Source: Lachnospiraceae bacterium (GTDB lineage: Bacteria; Bacillota; Clostridia; Lachnospirales; Lachnospiraceae). From it: DNA of 64,000 bases. Shown piece by piece: positions 37,583 to 45,994 of the stretch (position 1 is its first letter; every line of letters begins with the position of its first letter). The notes beneath the pieces were generated by a model. The model was not told where the DNA came from. It saw only the letters and a list, made by a program, of their open reading frames with translations, and searched no databases. The stretch spans positions 1 to 64,000 of the forward strand of contig JAAWCS010000034.1 in assembly GCA_022793375.1 (NCBI GenBank). Direction: 5' to 3'. The translations under genes were made by a program, and so were the position numbers.

Positions 37583-37621
37583 AAAAGCAGCTGCCAAGTG
37601 TTTTACCTGGCAGCTGTTTTA
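37583..37621. terminator. bidirectional terminator between the flavin reductase and typA
   Basis: Perfect 9-base arms CAGCTGCCA (37588-37596) and TGGCAGCTG (37608-37616) are flanked by A runs on the left and T on the right, serving both convergent genes. Confidence 0.9.
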
Positions 37622-37627
37622 GTTCGT

Positions 37628-39457
37628 TTACTTTGCAAATGCACTGCGCTTACGGAGTTTGGAATCCAGAATCCGCTTGCGGATCCGCAGGTTCTTCGGC
37701 GTTACTTCGAGAAGTTCGTCGGTATCAATGAATTCCAGGCACTGTTCCAGGCTCATCTCACGGGGCGTCGTCAATTTCAGCGCGTCGTCGGAACCGGAAG
37801 CGCGGGTGTTGCTCAGATGCTTGGTTTTGCAGACATTGACTTCTACGTCGTCGGTCTTGCAGTTCTCGCCGATGACCATGCCGGCATAGACTTTTTCACC
37901 GGGACCGATGAAAAGCGTGCCGCGTTCCTGGGCATTGAACAGGCCGTAGGTCACGCTGTCGCCGGTCTCAAAGGCGATCAGGGAACCGTTCTTGCGGTAG
38001 GAAATATCGCCTTTATAGATGCCGTAGCCGTCGAATACCTGGTTCATAATGCCGTTGCCCTTGGTATCGGTCATAAATTCGCCGCGGTAGCCGATCAGGC
38101 CGCGGGAGGGGATCGAAAACTCCAGGCGGGTGTAGCCGCCGTTGGCCGTGCCCATGCCCTGCAGCTCACCTTTGCGCAGGCTCAGTTTCTGGATTACGCT
38201 GCCGGAAAATTCTTCCGGAACGTCGACGTAGACCAGCTCCATCGGCTCCAGCTTGCGGCCTTTTTCGTCGGTCCTGTAGAGGACTTCGGCTTTGCTGACC
38301 GCAAACTCGTAGCCCTCGCGGCGCATGTTTTCAATCAGCACCGACAAGTGCAGTTCGCCGCGGCCGGATACTTTGAAGCAGTCGGCGCTCTCCGTCTCTT
38401 CTACGCGCAGACTGACGTCGGTGTTTAACTCGCGAAACAGCCGATCGCGGATATGACGCGAGGTCACATACTTGCCTTCTTTGCCGGCAAAGGGGCTGTC
38501 GTTGACCAGAAAGTGCATGGCGATCGTCGGCTCGGAGATCTTCTGAAAGGGGATCGGCGTCGGATTTTCCGGCGCGCACAGAGTATCGCCGATGCGCAGG
38601 TCGGCAATGCCGGACACGGCCACGATGGAGCCGATGCCGGCTTCGGCGACTTCAACTTTATTCAAGCCGTCGAATTCGTATAGTTTGGAGACTTTGACTT
38701 TTTTCTGCTTGTCGGGGTCGTGGTGGTTGACAAGGACGATTTCCTGGTTGACGCGCAGAGAGCCGTTGTCAATCTTGCCGACACCGATGCGTCCGACGTA
38801 TTCGTTGTAGTCGATCGTGCTGACCAGCATCTGGGTCGGGGCCTCGGGATCGCCTTCGGGAGCCGGGATGTAGTCAAGGATGGTCTCAAACAGGGGAACC
38901 ATGTCTTTTGAGTCCTCTTCCAGGCTGCGCTTGGCAAAGCCGGCTTTGGCCGAGGCATAGACAAAGGGACAGTCCAGCTGCTCGTCGTTTGCATCCAGCT
39001 CCAGGAGCAGTTCGAGCACCTCGTCCACGACCTCAAGCGGCCGCGCCTCGGGGCGGTCAATCTTATTGATGCAGACAATGACCGGCAGCGCCAATTCCAG
39101 GGCTTTGCGCAGCACAAATTTGGTCTGCGGCATTGCGCCTTCAAAAGCGTCTACCAAAAGGACCACGCCGTTGACCATTTTCAGTACGCGCTCTACCTCG
39201 CCGCCGAAATCGGCATGGCCGGGGGTATCGACAATGTTGATCTTGGTGTTCTTATACATAACGGCCGTATTTTTCGATAAAATCGTAATGCCGCGCTCCC
39301 GCTCGATATCGTTTGAGTCCATGACGCGCTCCACGACCTCCTGCCCGGCCCGGAATACGCCGCTCTGCTTTAACAGTTCATCTACCAGCGTCGTCTTGCC
39401 ATGGTCTACATGGGCAATGATCGCTACGTTTCTTACGTCTTTTCTTTCAGTTTTCAT
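37628..39457 (-). CDS. typA: ribosome-binding translational GTPase TypA/BipA
   Basis: A 609-residue GTPase of the EF-G/LepA group. G1 AHVDHGKTT, switch region ERERGITI, G3 DTPGHADFGGEV and G4 NKIDRPEA are present. The C-terminal part (SRGLIGYRGEFMTDTKG) is the BipA-specific domain. It assists ribosome assembly and stress adaptation. AGAGGT precedes ATG 39457. It is monocistronic between two terminator-like elements. Confidence 0.97.
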   Translation of the reverse strand: MKTERKDVRNVAIIAHVDHGKTTLVDELLKQSGVFRAGQEVVERVMDSNDIERERGITILSKNTAVMYKNTKINIVDTPGHADFGGEVERVLKMVNGVVLLVDAFEGAMPQTKFVLRKALELALPVIVCINKIDRPEARPLEVVDEVLELLLELDANDEQLDCPFVYASAKAGFAKRSLEEDSKDMVPLFETILDYIPAPEGDPEAPTQMLVSTIDYNEYVGRIGVGKIDNGSLRVNQEIVLVNHHDPDKQKKVKVSKLYEFDGLNKVEVAEAGIGSIVAVSGIADLRIGDTLCAPENPTPIPFQKISEPTIAMHFLVNDSPFAGKEGKYVTSRHIRDRLFRELNTDVSLRVEETESADCFKVSGRGELHLSVLIENMRREGYEFAVSKAEVLYRTDEKGRKLEPMELVYVDVPEEFSGSVIQKLSLRKGELQGMGTANGGYTRLEFSIPSRGLIGYRGEFMTDTKGNGIMNQVFDGYGIYKGDISYRKNGSLIAFETGDSVTYGLFNAQERGTLFIGPGEKVYAGMVIGENCKTDDVEVNVCKTKHLSNTRASGSDDALKLTTPREMSLEQCLEFIDTDELLEVTPKNLRIRKRILDSKLRKRSAFAK

Positions 39458-39540
39458 AGATACCTCTTCATTTATAGATCGCTTCCTGCAACTGTATTAT
39501 TCTACCACGTTTTTAGGGGATTTCAAGGGTTTTTGCAGGA

Positions 39541-39584
39541 TTTTATGCGGCATGCATTTTATGCGGCAGCGATTTTATGCGGCA
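39541..39584. repeat. three 16-base-period tandem repeats upstream of typA
   Basis: TTTTATGCGGCA occurs at 39541, 39557 and 39573, with 4-base spacers TGCA and GCGA. The array lies in the gap between the mscS stop and the typA start, about 85 bases upstream of typA on its strand. It has no coding sense; it may be a slipped duplication or a binding array. Confidence 0.7.
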
Positions 39585-39655
39585 CAGCTCTGTCAAAAAT
39601 GGTATACGGATACCGGCGATCGGCCATAGACTTCCCCAAATGATAGGGGATCGGC

Positions 39656-40570
39656 TCATCTCATGTGCACATCCACCTGCCGGAAGGGAATTTCAACCCC
39701 GGCTTCGTCAAAGGCCAGCTTGATTTCCTCCGTCAGCCGCCATTTGGCCGCCCAGTAATCCTCGCTGGTTACCCACAGGCGCAGACCCAGGTCTACGCTG
39801 CTGTCGGACAGTTCTGAGACAAATACCTGCACGTCCTGTTCTTGCAGGCGGGCGGGGTCTTTTTCGCCGAGCTTTTGCAATAGTTCTTTGGCCAGCCTGA
39901 GGTCTGAGCTATAGCCGATGCCTACGGTGATGTCCAGACGGCGAGTGGGATTGGCCGTGACGTTAATCAGGCTGCTGTCGGCCAATTTGCCGTTGGGGAT
40001 CATCACCCGGCGGTTGTCCGGGGTCTGCAGGCGGGTGTAGACCAGGCCGATTTCGCGGACCGTGCCTTCGCAGTCTCCCTGGATGATATAATCGCCGATA
40101 ACAAAGGGCTTCATCAGCAGGATCAGCAGACCGCCGGCAAAGTTAGCCAGGCTTCCCTGCATAGCCAGGCCGATTGCTACGCCGGCCGAGGCGAAAACGG
40201 CTGCCAGTGAGGTCACGGCGATGCCGACCAGCTGTAAAAGGATCATCAGCAGGATCAGGTAGCCGAGCGCTGTCAAGACGTTGCGCAGAAAACGGCGCAC
40301 GGTCAGCTCCATACCCTGGCGTTCAAATGTCCGGTCGCACAGGCGCACCAGCCAGGTGATAATCCGCCGGCCGATCCAAAACAGTACGAAGGCCAGCGCC
40401 AGCCGGAGAATTCCGTCTGCCAGGGTGGGGATGTAGCCCTCCAGCATTTCCGAGAGGGAAAGGCCCTGCCATTTTTTGGCGCCCTCGGCCAGTTCTTCGA
40501 CCAAAAGCGCCATGGTTTCTGATTCGGATGTGCTTGGTTCTGCCGCCTGCCACAGAGTGGATTCAATCAC
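39656..40570 (-). CDS. small-conductance mechanosensitive channel MscS family
   Basis: A 304-residue protein with three transmembrane helices. The pore helix carries the Gly/Ala packing pattern (VFASAGVAIGLAMQGSLANFAGG) and is followed by the beta domain (FVIGDYIIQGDCEGTVREIGL, RRVMIPNGKL). It releases solutes on hypo-osmotic shock. A GTG start at 40570 follows GGGAGG. The N-terminal region before the first helix is slightly longer than in E. coli MscS. Confidence 0.94.
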   Translation of the reverse strand: MIESTLWQAAEPSTSESETMALLVEELAEGAKKWQGLSLSEMLEGYIPTLADGILRLALAFVLFWIGRRIITWLVRLCDRTFERQGMELTVRRFLRNVLTALGYLILLMILLQLVGIAVTSLAAVFASAGVAIGLAMQGSLANFAGGLLILLMKPFVIGDYIIQGDCEGTVREIGLVYTRLQTPDNRRVMIPNGKLADSSLINVTANPTRRLDITVGIGYSSDLRLAKELLQKLGEKDPARLQEQDVQVFVSELSDSSVDLGLRLWVTSEDYWAAKWRLTEEIKLAFDEAGVEIPFRQVDVHMR

Positions 40571-40741
40571 TTTGTTTGTTCCTCCCTTTGTTTTTTAATT
40601 GGTTGAGGGTTGCTTTTGCAACGGATTCCCCCGCAAACCTTGGTTTACCGATTTATACTTTACCATCAAGCCGTATTTTTTTCAATTATTTCTTATAAAG
40701 CAACCGATTCACAAATTAGGGCTCGTACAGAAAACCAAAAT

Positions 40742-40834
40742 ACTGCCGCAAAGCGTCAGGGCCGTGTATCCCGGGACTGTCTGAAGTCCTTCCCGGGATT
40801 CATGCTGTACACATACCCCTTGCCTTGCGGCAGT
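40742..40834. other. nested inverted-repeat structure between the lipoprotein and mscS genes
   Basis: The 310-base gap 40571-40880 holds no gene. Outer arms ACTGCCGCAA (40742-40751) and TTGCGGCAGT (40825-40834) enclose inner arms ATCCCGGGA (40768-40776) and TCCCGGGAT (40791-40799), extended by GTGT/ACAC. It probably ends the lipoprotein transcript on the minus strand (ATTTTGG follows) or forms a structured RNA. The rest of the gap is T-rich and featureless. Confidence 0.55.
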
Positions 40835-40880
40835 TGTTTTCGCTGAAGCCGTTTTGACGGCTGTTTTGGCGGATGCCTGC

Positions 40881-41306
40881 TTACTCCTGGCGCGTGCTGC
40901 TTGTTTCCGGCTGTGTGCCCTCCATGGATGTCCCCGTGGCCGTCGTCCCGGTATTGTCCTGGTTTTCCTCCATACCCGCGTCGTCGCCCTCCGCTGTGCC
41001 GCCGCCTATGGCGCCTGCGCTGTGCGTTACATCCTCCGTGGTACTGTCGCCCATGTTGTTTTCCGTACCGTTTGCGGTGGTCGTACCGTACTCCGGCGTC
41101 GTCATCTGGTTCACACCGTCAGTCGAGGAAGTCGCCGGCGTATCATCCGTGCTGCCGGCCGCCGCTCCGGCCGAAGGTCCCGTACCCGGGCTGGAGCTCG
41201 ATTCTTCCATGGCCTGGTTGCAGCCACAGCCCGCTTCCACAAAGCACAATAAGGCAGCTAACGTCAGGGCTGCCGCCTGTTTGAGTATCCGGTTATACCG
41301 TTTCAT
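40881..41306 (-). CDS. small Ser/Thr/Gly-rich lipoprotein of unknown function
   Basis: A 141-residue protein with a Lys/Arg start, a hydrophobic segment and lipobox FVEAGC, then CGCNQ. The rest is disordered, dominated by Ser, Thr, Gly, Glu, Asp and Pro with no recognisable fold. It would be lipid-anchored on the cell surface. AGGAGG precedes ATG 41306, supporting a real gene. No family is recognised; such proteins may act as tethers or spore/cell-envelope fillers, which is speculation. Confidence 0.72.
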   Translation of the reverse strand: MKRYNRILKQAAALTLAALLCFVEAGCGCNQAMEESSSSPGTGPSAGAAAGSTDDTPATSSTDGVNQMTTPEYGTTTANGTENNMGDSTTEDVTHSAGAIGGGTAEGDDAGMEENQDNTGTTATGTSMEGTQPETSSTRQE

Positions 41307-41550
41307 AAAATCCCTCCTGTCGTTTTGATATCTTACAACCTATCCACAGTATGGCGGCTAATTTTATTCATTATACAGACAAAAAATGGCTGCCCGTTTC
41401 TACGCACAAACAGGAGATAATAAAACCGGAGTGTTGATAAGCTCTGCGCTTTTTCAGGTGCTTTTTGCTCGCCGCTCGGCTTTCGCCTCGCTGTATGCGG
41501 CATTCGCCGAGTGAGAGCGTAAACGCTCTCGTTCGGTTCATTGCTCACGC
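41307..41550. other. non-coding gap between the lipoprotein and rplL genes
   Basis: It contains TATAAT on the minus strand about 70-80 bases ahead of the lipoprotein gene (no clear -35) and, at about 41513-41530, a perfect GAGAGCG/CGCTCTC hairpin with a 4-base loop, next to CTCG-rich short repeats (41470-41500). No ORF with a ribosome site was found in it. Confidence 0.5.
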
Positions 41551-41587
41551 AAAAAGTGCGGTCCCTTTTCAGAAACCGCACTCCGTT
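41551..41587 (-). terminator. terminator of the rplJ-rplL operon
   Basis: On the minus strand AGTGCGGT (41582-41575) pairs with ACCGCACT (41562-41555), followed by five T. T runs on the other side make it usable in both directions. Confidence 0.85.
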
Positions 41588-41665
41588 TTTTCAAACGCTT
41601 TACTGTCACCCCGAGGCATTCCTTCCCGCAGGGCTTTGCTTTATTATGGTTTCGGCAAGACCGGA

Positions 41666-42037
41666 TTACTTGAGGGTAACCTTCGCTCCTACTTCCTCCA
41701 GAGCCTTCTTAGCGGCCTCGGCCTCTTCCTTGGAAACGCCCTGCTTCAGAACCTTGGGAGCGCCGTCAACGGCCTCCTTAGCTTCCTTTAAGCCCAGGCC
41801 TGTCAGCTCACGAACAGCCTTGATAACCTTAACCTTCTCGGAGCCGATCTCGGTTAACTCTACGTCAAACTCGGTCTTTTCCTCAGCCTCGGCAGCGGGG
41901 CCGGCAGCGGCTACTACAACGCCGGCAGCAGCGGATACGCCAAACTCTTCCTCACAGGCCTTTACTAACTCATTCAGCTCTAATACGCTCAGTTCTTTAA
42001 TCGCTTCGATAAACTCAGCAGTGGTCAACTTTGCCAT
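41666..42037 (-). CDS. rplL: ribosomal protein bL12 (L7/L12)
   Basis: A 123-residue acidic stalk protein. The N-terminal dimerisation helix ([22 protein letters not shown]) and an Ala-rich hinge lead to the factor-binding C-terminal domain ([22 protein letters not shown]). It recruits translation GTPases. AGGAGG precedes ATG 42037. It is preceded by rplJ with a 55-base gap. Confidence 0.98.
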   Translation of the reverse strand: MAKLTTAEFIEAIKELSVLELNELVKACEEEFGVSAAAGVVVAAAGPAAEAEEKTEFDVELTEIGSEKVKVIKAVRELTGLGLKEAKEAVDGAPKVLKQGVSKEEAEAAKKALEEVGAKVTLK

Positions 42038-42092
42038 TTCTATTTCCTCCATTTTTAGAATTTAAAGTATAAAGCATTTTGTTTGCGGCCGA

Positions 42093-42587
42093 TTATGCTT
42101 CTCCCTCTTTGGACTCGGCGATCTGGTTCAGAACGCGCGCCAGGTTGGTAATCGGAGACTGAATGCTGCCAAGCAGCTTGCCCAGAAGGATTTCTCTGCT
42201 GGGGATCGTCGCGATCACCTGGATACCCTTCTCGTCATAGTAGGTTCCTTCTACTACGCCGCCCTTTAACTCCAGGGCCGGGGCTTTCTTTGCAAACTCA
42301 AACAGGATCCGGGCCGGCGCAGATGCGTCCGTGTCAGACACAGCGATTGCGGTCGGGCCTTCCAGCTTCTCATCCATTGCCTCAAAATCCGTGCCCTTGA
42401 ATGCCAGATGCAGCATGGTGTTTTTGTACACCTTGTAGGTCACGCCGGCTTCACGCAGCTGCTTGCGCAGGATGGTATCCTGCTCAACGGTCAGACCACG
42501 GTAGTCTACCAATACGGCTGCCTTGGCGTCGTTTAAAAGCTCGGAAATCTCGCTAACGATCGGCTGTTTTAATTCTACCTTTGCCAT
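42093..42587 (-). CDS. rplJ: ribosomal protein uL10
   Basis: A 164-residue protein forming the base of the ribosomal stalk. The N-terminal RNA-binding domain (AAVLVDYRGLTVEQDT) is conserved and the C-terminal helix carries L12 dimers. AAGGAGG precedes ATG 42587. Expression is probably controlled by L10 binding to the leader upstream. Confidence 0.98.
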   Translation of the reverse strand: MAKVELKQPIVSEISELLNDAKAAVLVDYRGLTVEQDTILRKQLREAGVTYKVYKNTMLHLAFKGTDFEAMDEKLEGPTAIAVSDTDASAPARILFEFAKKAPALELKGGVVEGTYYDEKGIQVIATIPSREILLGKLLGSIQSPITNLARVLNQIAESKEGEA

Positions 42588-42733
42588 GTTTCTCCTCCTT
42601 ATATTATTTTATCTTCCGGGGAGCGGTTAAGATGTTTGTCCGCCGTTTCCCGAAAGCCGGGCTAAGAAGAAACCTTCTTGGCCCTTACTGCCGACAAGGC
42701 AAAAACTCCGGGAGCCCTGTCATATAACAGGAA

Positions 42734-42762
42734 ACCCTCTTCGCCGCGCAGACGAAGAGGGT
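42734..42762 (-). terminator. possible attenuator hairpin in the rplJ leader
   Basis: Perfect 10-base arms ACCCTCTTCG and CGAAGAGGGT flank a 9-base loop in the 5' leader. On the minus strand TTTCCTGTT follows, a weak U tract, so it could reduce read-through into rplJ. A second small hairpin (CCTGT/ACAGG) follows. Confidence 0.5.
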
Positions 42763-42785
42763 ATAAGGATTCTTACGGAATGTCT

Positions 42786-42850
42786 TATCTTCCTCGGCAG
42801 GCGCTTTGCTTACATCCTTACGGATACCTGCTGTCTTCGGCAGCTTATCT
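42786..42850 (-). ncRNA. L10 leader (autoregulatory binding site for the L10-L12 complex)
   Basis: On the minus strand AGACAGCAGG (ending near 42827) and CCTGCCGAGG (42801-42792) are spaced and paired as in the L10 leaders of Firmicutes, just after the promoter and about 200 bases ahead of rplJ. Free L10-L12 complex binds it to repress its own synthesis. The call rests on remembered motifs. Confidence 0.75.
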
Positions 42851-42856
42851 TTCCAA

Positions 42857-42885
42857 ACCATAGCATAAAATGCCATGGCTGTCAA
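42857..42885 (-). promoter_or_regulatory. rplJ-rplL promoter
   Basis: TTGACA (42885-42880), a 17-base spacer and TATGGT (42862-42857) lie in the 377-base rplA-rplJ gap, directly before the L10 leader. Confidence 0.8.
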
Positions 42886-42964
42886 GCAGATTTTTGGTTG
42901 GCCGCTGTTTGGCAGCCGCCCCGCTTACAGGGCGCGCTGAAAGCGGCGATCCGCCCGCACAGGT

Positions 42965-43660
42965 TTAAGCCTGCAGCTTCAGCGGGTTGATCTTGATGCC
43001 AGGACCCATCGAGGACGCCAGGGTCACGCTCTTTAAATACTGGCCCTTGACAGCGGCGGGCTTGGCCTTTACGACTGCGTCGGTCAGAGCCTTTAAGTTC
43101 TCGCTCAGCTGTTCCTCGGTAAAGGAAACCTTGCCGATCGGGCAGTGGATGATGTTGGTCTTGTCGAGACGATACTCGATTTTACCGGCTTTGATATCGG
43201 CGATGGCCTTGGTCACGTCCATGGTAACCGTGCCGGCCTTGGGGTTGGGCATCAGACCCTTGGGACCTAACACGCGGCCCAGACGGCCAACCACGCCCAT
43301 CATATCGGGGGTCGCTACTACAACGTCAAACTCCAGCCAGCCTTCCTTCTGGATCTTCGGGATCAGCTCCTCGCCGCCCACATAATCCGCGCCGGCGGCC
43401 TGCGCCTCGTCGGCCTTTACGCCCTTGGCGAATACCAGCACACGGACGGTCTTGCCGGTGCCGTGCGGCAGGACTACCGCGCCGCGAATCTGCTGATCCG
43501 CATGACGGCCGTCGCAGCCTGTACGAATATGGATTTCAACGGTCTCATCAAACTTAGCGCCGGCCGTCTTTTTTACCAGGGCCACGGCATCCGCCACGTC
43601 ATACTGCTGCGTGCGGTCTACCAGCTTGGCGCTCTCGATATATTTCTTTCCTCTTTTCAT
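42965..43660 (-). CDS. rplA: ribosomal protein uL1
   Basis: A 231-residue L1 stalk protein that guides deacylated tRNA out of the ribosome. Conserved [13 protein letters not shown] (start of the RNA-binding strand, an Asn in many homologues), [22 protein letters not shown] and the C-terminal [11 protein letters not shown] are present. GGGAGGAG precedes ATG 43660, 14 bases after rplK. Confidence 0.97.
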   Translation of the reverse strand: MKRGKKYIESAKLVDRTQQYDVADAVALVKKTAGAKFDETVEIHIRTGCDGRHADQQIRGAVVLPHGTGKTVRVLVFAKGVKADEAQAAGADYVGGEELIPKIQKEGWLEFDVVVATPDMMGVVGRLGRVLGPKGLMPNPKAGTVTMDVTKAIADIKAGKIEYRLDKTNIIHCPIGKVSFTEEQLSENLKALTDAVVKAKPAAVKGQYLKSVTLASSMGPGIKINPLKLQA

Positions 43661-43674
43661 TCCTTACTCCTCCC

Positions 43675-44100
43675 TTAGTCCTCTACGACGATGCCCATGC
43701 TCTTGGCCGTGCCTTCGATCATGCTGGTAGCCGCCTCGATGCTGGCCGCATTCAGGTCGGGCATTTTCAGCTCGGCAATCTTCTGCACTTCCGCGCGGGA
43801 AATCTTAGCCACCTTGTTCTTGTTGGGCTGGCCGGACGCGGATTTCAGCTTGCAGGCCTTCTTCAGCAGCACGGCAGCCGGGGGAGTCTTGGTAATGAAA
43901 CTGAACGTTCTGTCGGCATAGACAGTGATGACCACGGGGATAATCAGATCGCCCTGGTCCGCCGTCCTGGCGTTGAACTCCTTTGTGAACTGGACAATGT
44001 TCACACCATGCTGGCCCAGTGCGGGACCAACCGGCGGAGCCGGGGTCGCTTTGCCGGCAGGAATCTGTAATTTGATGTAACCTGTTACTTTCTTTGCCAT
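43675..44100 (-). CDS. rplK: ribosomal protein uL11
   Basis: A 141-residue protein binding the GTPase centre of 23S rRNA. The family signature [21 protein letters not shown] is partly visible at residues 11-30. GGAGG lies 9 bases before ATG 44100, which is preferred over an in-frame ATG three codons earlier. The 149-base gap to nusG holds a CACAACAC/GTGTTGTG hairpin (44138-44160) that may be part of an L1-binding leader. Confidence 0.97.
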   Translation of the reverse strand: MAKKVTGYIKLQIPAGKATPAPPVGPALGQHGVNIVQFTKEFNARTADQGDLIIPVVITVYADRTFSFITKTPPAAVLLKKACKLKSASGQPNKNKVAKISRAEVQKIAELKMPDLNAASIEAATSMIEGTAKSMGIVVED

Positions 44101-44249
44101 GTTTGGCACCTCCTACTATTTTCTGTACCGGATCGCTCCGGACACAACACGAAGGTGTTGTGGTACTTGCGGGAAATTCCCTCCCACGTTTTTATGAAAA
44201 CCGACTCACTGCGTCCTGAGCGGCTGCTTAGGCCGGTTTCATGCGCTTT

Positions 44250-44765
44250 TTACAATTTCTTGACTTCATCAAAACCCAGCTCGACCGGAGTCTCGCGGCC
44301 GAACATATCTACATGGATGGTAACCCTCTGCTTGCTCTCGTTGATCGAAGCAATGACACCGGCCGTCCCCTCCCAGGTGCCGGACACTACCGTCACGGCA
44401 TCGCCGACTTCAAAATCCACCAGTACCGGGCTCTCCGGCTCGGCCAGGCCGGCAATCTCCTCCGGGCTCAACGGCACCGGCTTGGAACCCGGACCCACAA
44501 AACCGGTCACGCCGCGCGTATTGCGGACTACGTACCAGGTCTCGTCGTTCATTACCATATTGATCAGGACATAACCGGGGAACATCTTCTTGGCTACCGT
44601 TTTGCGGGCGCCGTTTTTCAGTTCCACCACATCCTGCATGGGAACCGACACCTCCAGGATCTCGTCGTGCAGCCTGCGGTTCTCGATGGTTTTCTCAATG
44701 TCCATCTTTACTTTATTCTCATAGCCTGAGTAGGTATGCACTACATACCAGTTCGCTTCTGCCAT
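44250..44765 (-). CDS. nusG: transcription termination/antitermination factor NusG
   Basis: A 171-residue factor. The N-terminal NGN domain (WYVVHTYSGYENKVK, FPGYVLI) binds RNA polymerase, and the C-terminal KOW motif (GDAVTVVSGTWEGTAGVI) contacts the ribosome or Rho. GAGGTG precedes ATG 44765; it follows secE by 14 bases. Confidence 0.97.
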   Translation of the reverse strand: MAEANWYVVHTYSGYENKVKMDIEKTIENRRLHDEILEVSVPMQDVVELKNGARKTVAKKMFPGYVLINMVMNDETWYVVRNTRGVTGFVGPGSKPVPLSPEEIAGLAEPESPVLVDFEVGDAVTVVSGTWEGTAGVIASINESKQRVTIHVDMFGRETPVELGFDEVKKL

Positions 44766-44779
44766 ACAGTCACCTCGGA

Positions 44780-44968
44780 TTAAACGATGAAGCTGACCAG
44801 ATATTTAATAACCATGTCCAATAAGCCGATCATCAGCCCTAAGCAGGCGGAAATCGAGAGCACCGCTACGGTCTGCTTTCCGATTGTCTTTTTATCCGGC
44901 CAAATGATCTTTTTGAATTCGGCTTTCAGGCCCTTAAAGGTACTGGTCTTTTTCTTTGCTTCTTCCAT
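44780..44968 (-). CDS. secE: preprotein translocase subunit SecE
   Basis: A 62-residue membrane protein with a charged amphipathic helix (FKGLKAEFKKIIWPDKKTI; WPD/WP is the family mark) followed by one transmembrane helix. It clamps SecY in the translocon. The position between rpmG and nusG is the standard bacterial arrangement. Confidence 0.95.
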   Translation of the reverse strand: MEEAKKKTSTFKGLKAEFKKIIWPDKKTIGKQTVAVLSISACLGLMIGLLDMVIKYLVSFIV

Positions 44969-44998
44969 AAAATATCACTCTTTTCTGGTCAGGCCGGT

Positions 44999-45148
44999 TT
45001 ATTTGGTTTCTTTGTGCATAGTATGCTTTTTGCAGAACGGGCAATACTTCTTTGTCTCCATTCTCTCGGGATGAAGCTTTTTCTCTTTGGTCATGTTGTA
45101 ATTCCGCTGTTTGCACTCGGTACATGCCAGTGTGATTCTTACGCGCAT
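44999..45148 (-). CDS. rpmG: ribosomal protein bL33
   Basis: A 49-residue protein, [13 protein letters not shown] at its start and [15 protein letters not shown] at its end. The two Cys pairs form the zinc-binding version of L33. GGAGG precedes ATG 45148. It is the first gene of the rpmG-secE-nusG group and too short for the usual ORF cut-off. Confidence 0.96.
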   Translation of the reverse strand: MRVRITLACTECKQRNYNMTKEKKLHPERMETKKYCPFCKKHTMHKETK

Positions 45149-45229
45149 CGTGTACACCTCCAATTACATTTGTTTTCTCTATTTTTAAGGCACAAAAAAA
45201 AGAACCTGAGCCCTTTTTACCGCTCTCTA

Positions 45230-45258
45230 AGCGTACCACAGGAATAAAGAAACGTCAA
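45230..45258 (-). promoter_or_regulatory. rpmG-secE-nusG promoter
   Basis: TTGACG (45258-45253), a 17-base spacer and TACGCT (45235-45230) place the start near 45223, about 75 bases before rpmG. Confidence 0.7.
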
Positions 45259-45321
45259 GGGTTTTTTGGGGACTTGCGTGAAAAAAAAGTGTGATTAACG
45301 TATTCCTCTTTTCCCCCGCCC

Positions 45322-45855
45322 CTAAACCGCCAGCTGGTAAATTTCCACATCCAGCCGCTGGCCGCATTTCCACGCAATCTCCCGCAGCACTCCCGTTTTT
45401 TGAAACCCATACACTTCGTGCAGCCGCACACTGGCCGCATTGCCGGCCGTAATCTTTGACACGACCATGTGAAGCTGCGGGTCCTTTCGTGCCGTCTCCA
45501 GAACCGCGCTCATCAGCTGCCGGCCAATTCCTCGTTTTCGATATTTTCGATCTATATAAATAGACAATTCCGCGCTGGCTGCGTATGCCGCCATCGGAAA
45601 GAGCGGCGACAGACTGGCATAACCAGCAATCGTCAAAGCCGCCGGCCGCATGCCATCGCCCGGCTCCCCGGCAAAAAGTTCCGCCACCAGCAGCGGATGG
45701 CTCCCTTTGTTATGCGCCAGGAGCCAATCTTTTCTCTGCTCTGCTGTCCAGGGCACGAGATCGAGCGTGGCGGTTGAAGAAACCACCGCGTCATTATAGA
45801 TTTCTGTCAATGCGGGCAGATCGGCTTCTGCCGCCCTGCGAATCGAAACAACCAT
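45322..45855 (-). CDS. GNAT N-acetyltransferase, phosphinothricin acetyltransferase-like
   Basis: A 177-residue acetyl-CoA transferase. IRRAAEADLPALTEIYNDAV at the start, the acetyl-CoA loop RKYRKRGIGRQLM and NAASVRLHEVYGFQKTGVLREI near the end follow the Pat/YwnH group that acetylates small amino compounds such as phosphinothricin or methionine sulfoximine. The natural substrate is not known. GGGAGGAA precedes ATG 45855. Confidence 0.9.
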   Translation of the reverse strand: MVVSIRRAAEADLPALTEIYNDAVVSSTATLDLVPWTAEQRKDWLLAHNKGSHPLLVAELFAGEPGDGMRPAALTIAGYASLSPLFPMAAYAASAELSIYIDRKYRKRGIGRQLMSAVLETARKDPQLHMVVSKITAGNAASVRLHEVYGFQKTGVLREIAWKCGQRLDVEIYQLAV

Positions 45856-45994
45856 TTTATCTGTTTCCTCCCATGCCTTTTTATCCGTATGTTTTTAGCA
45901 TATCATAGATTGTGCGCCGGGAAAAGCGGATTTTTCCCCTGGCCCGGCGTTTCGCCTGGCCTATTTTTCCCGGCTTTTTTCGGACATGCTTTTT

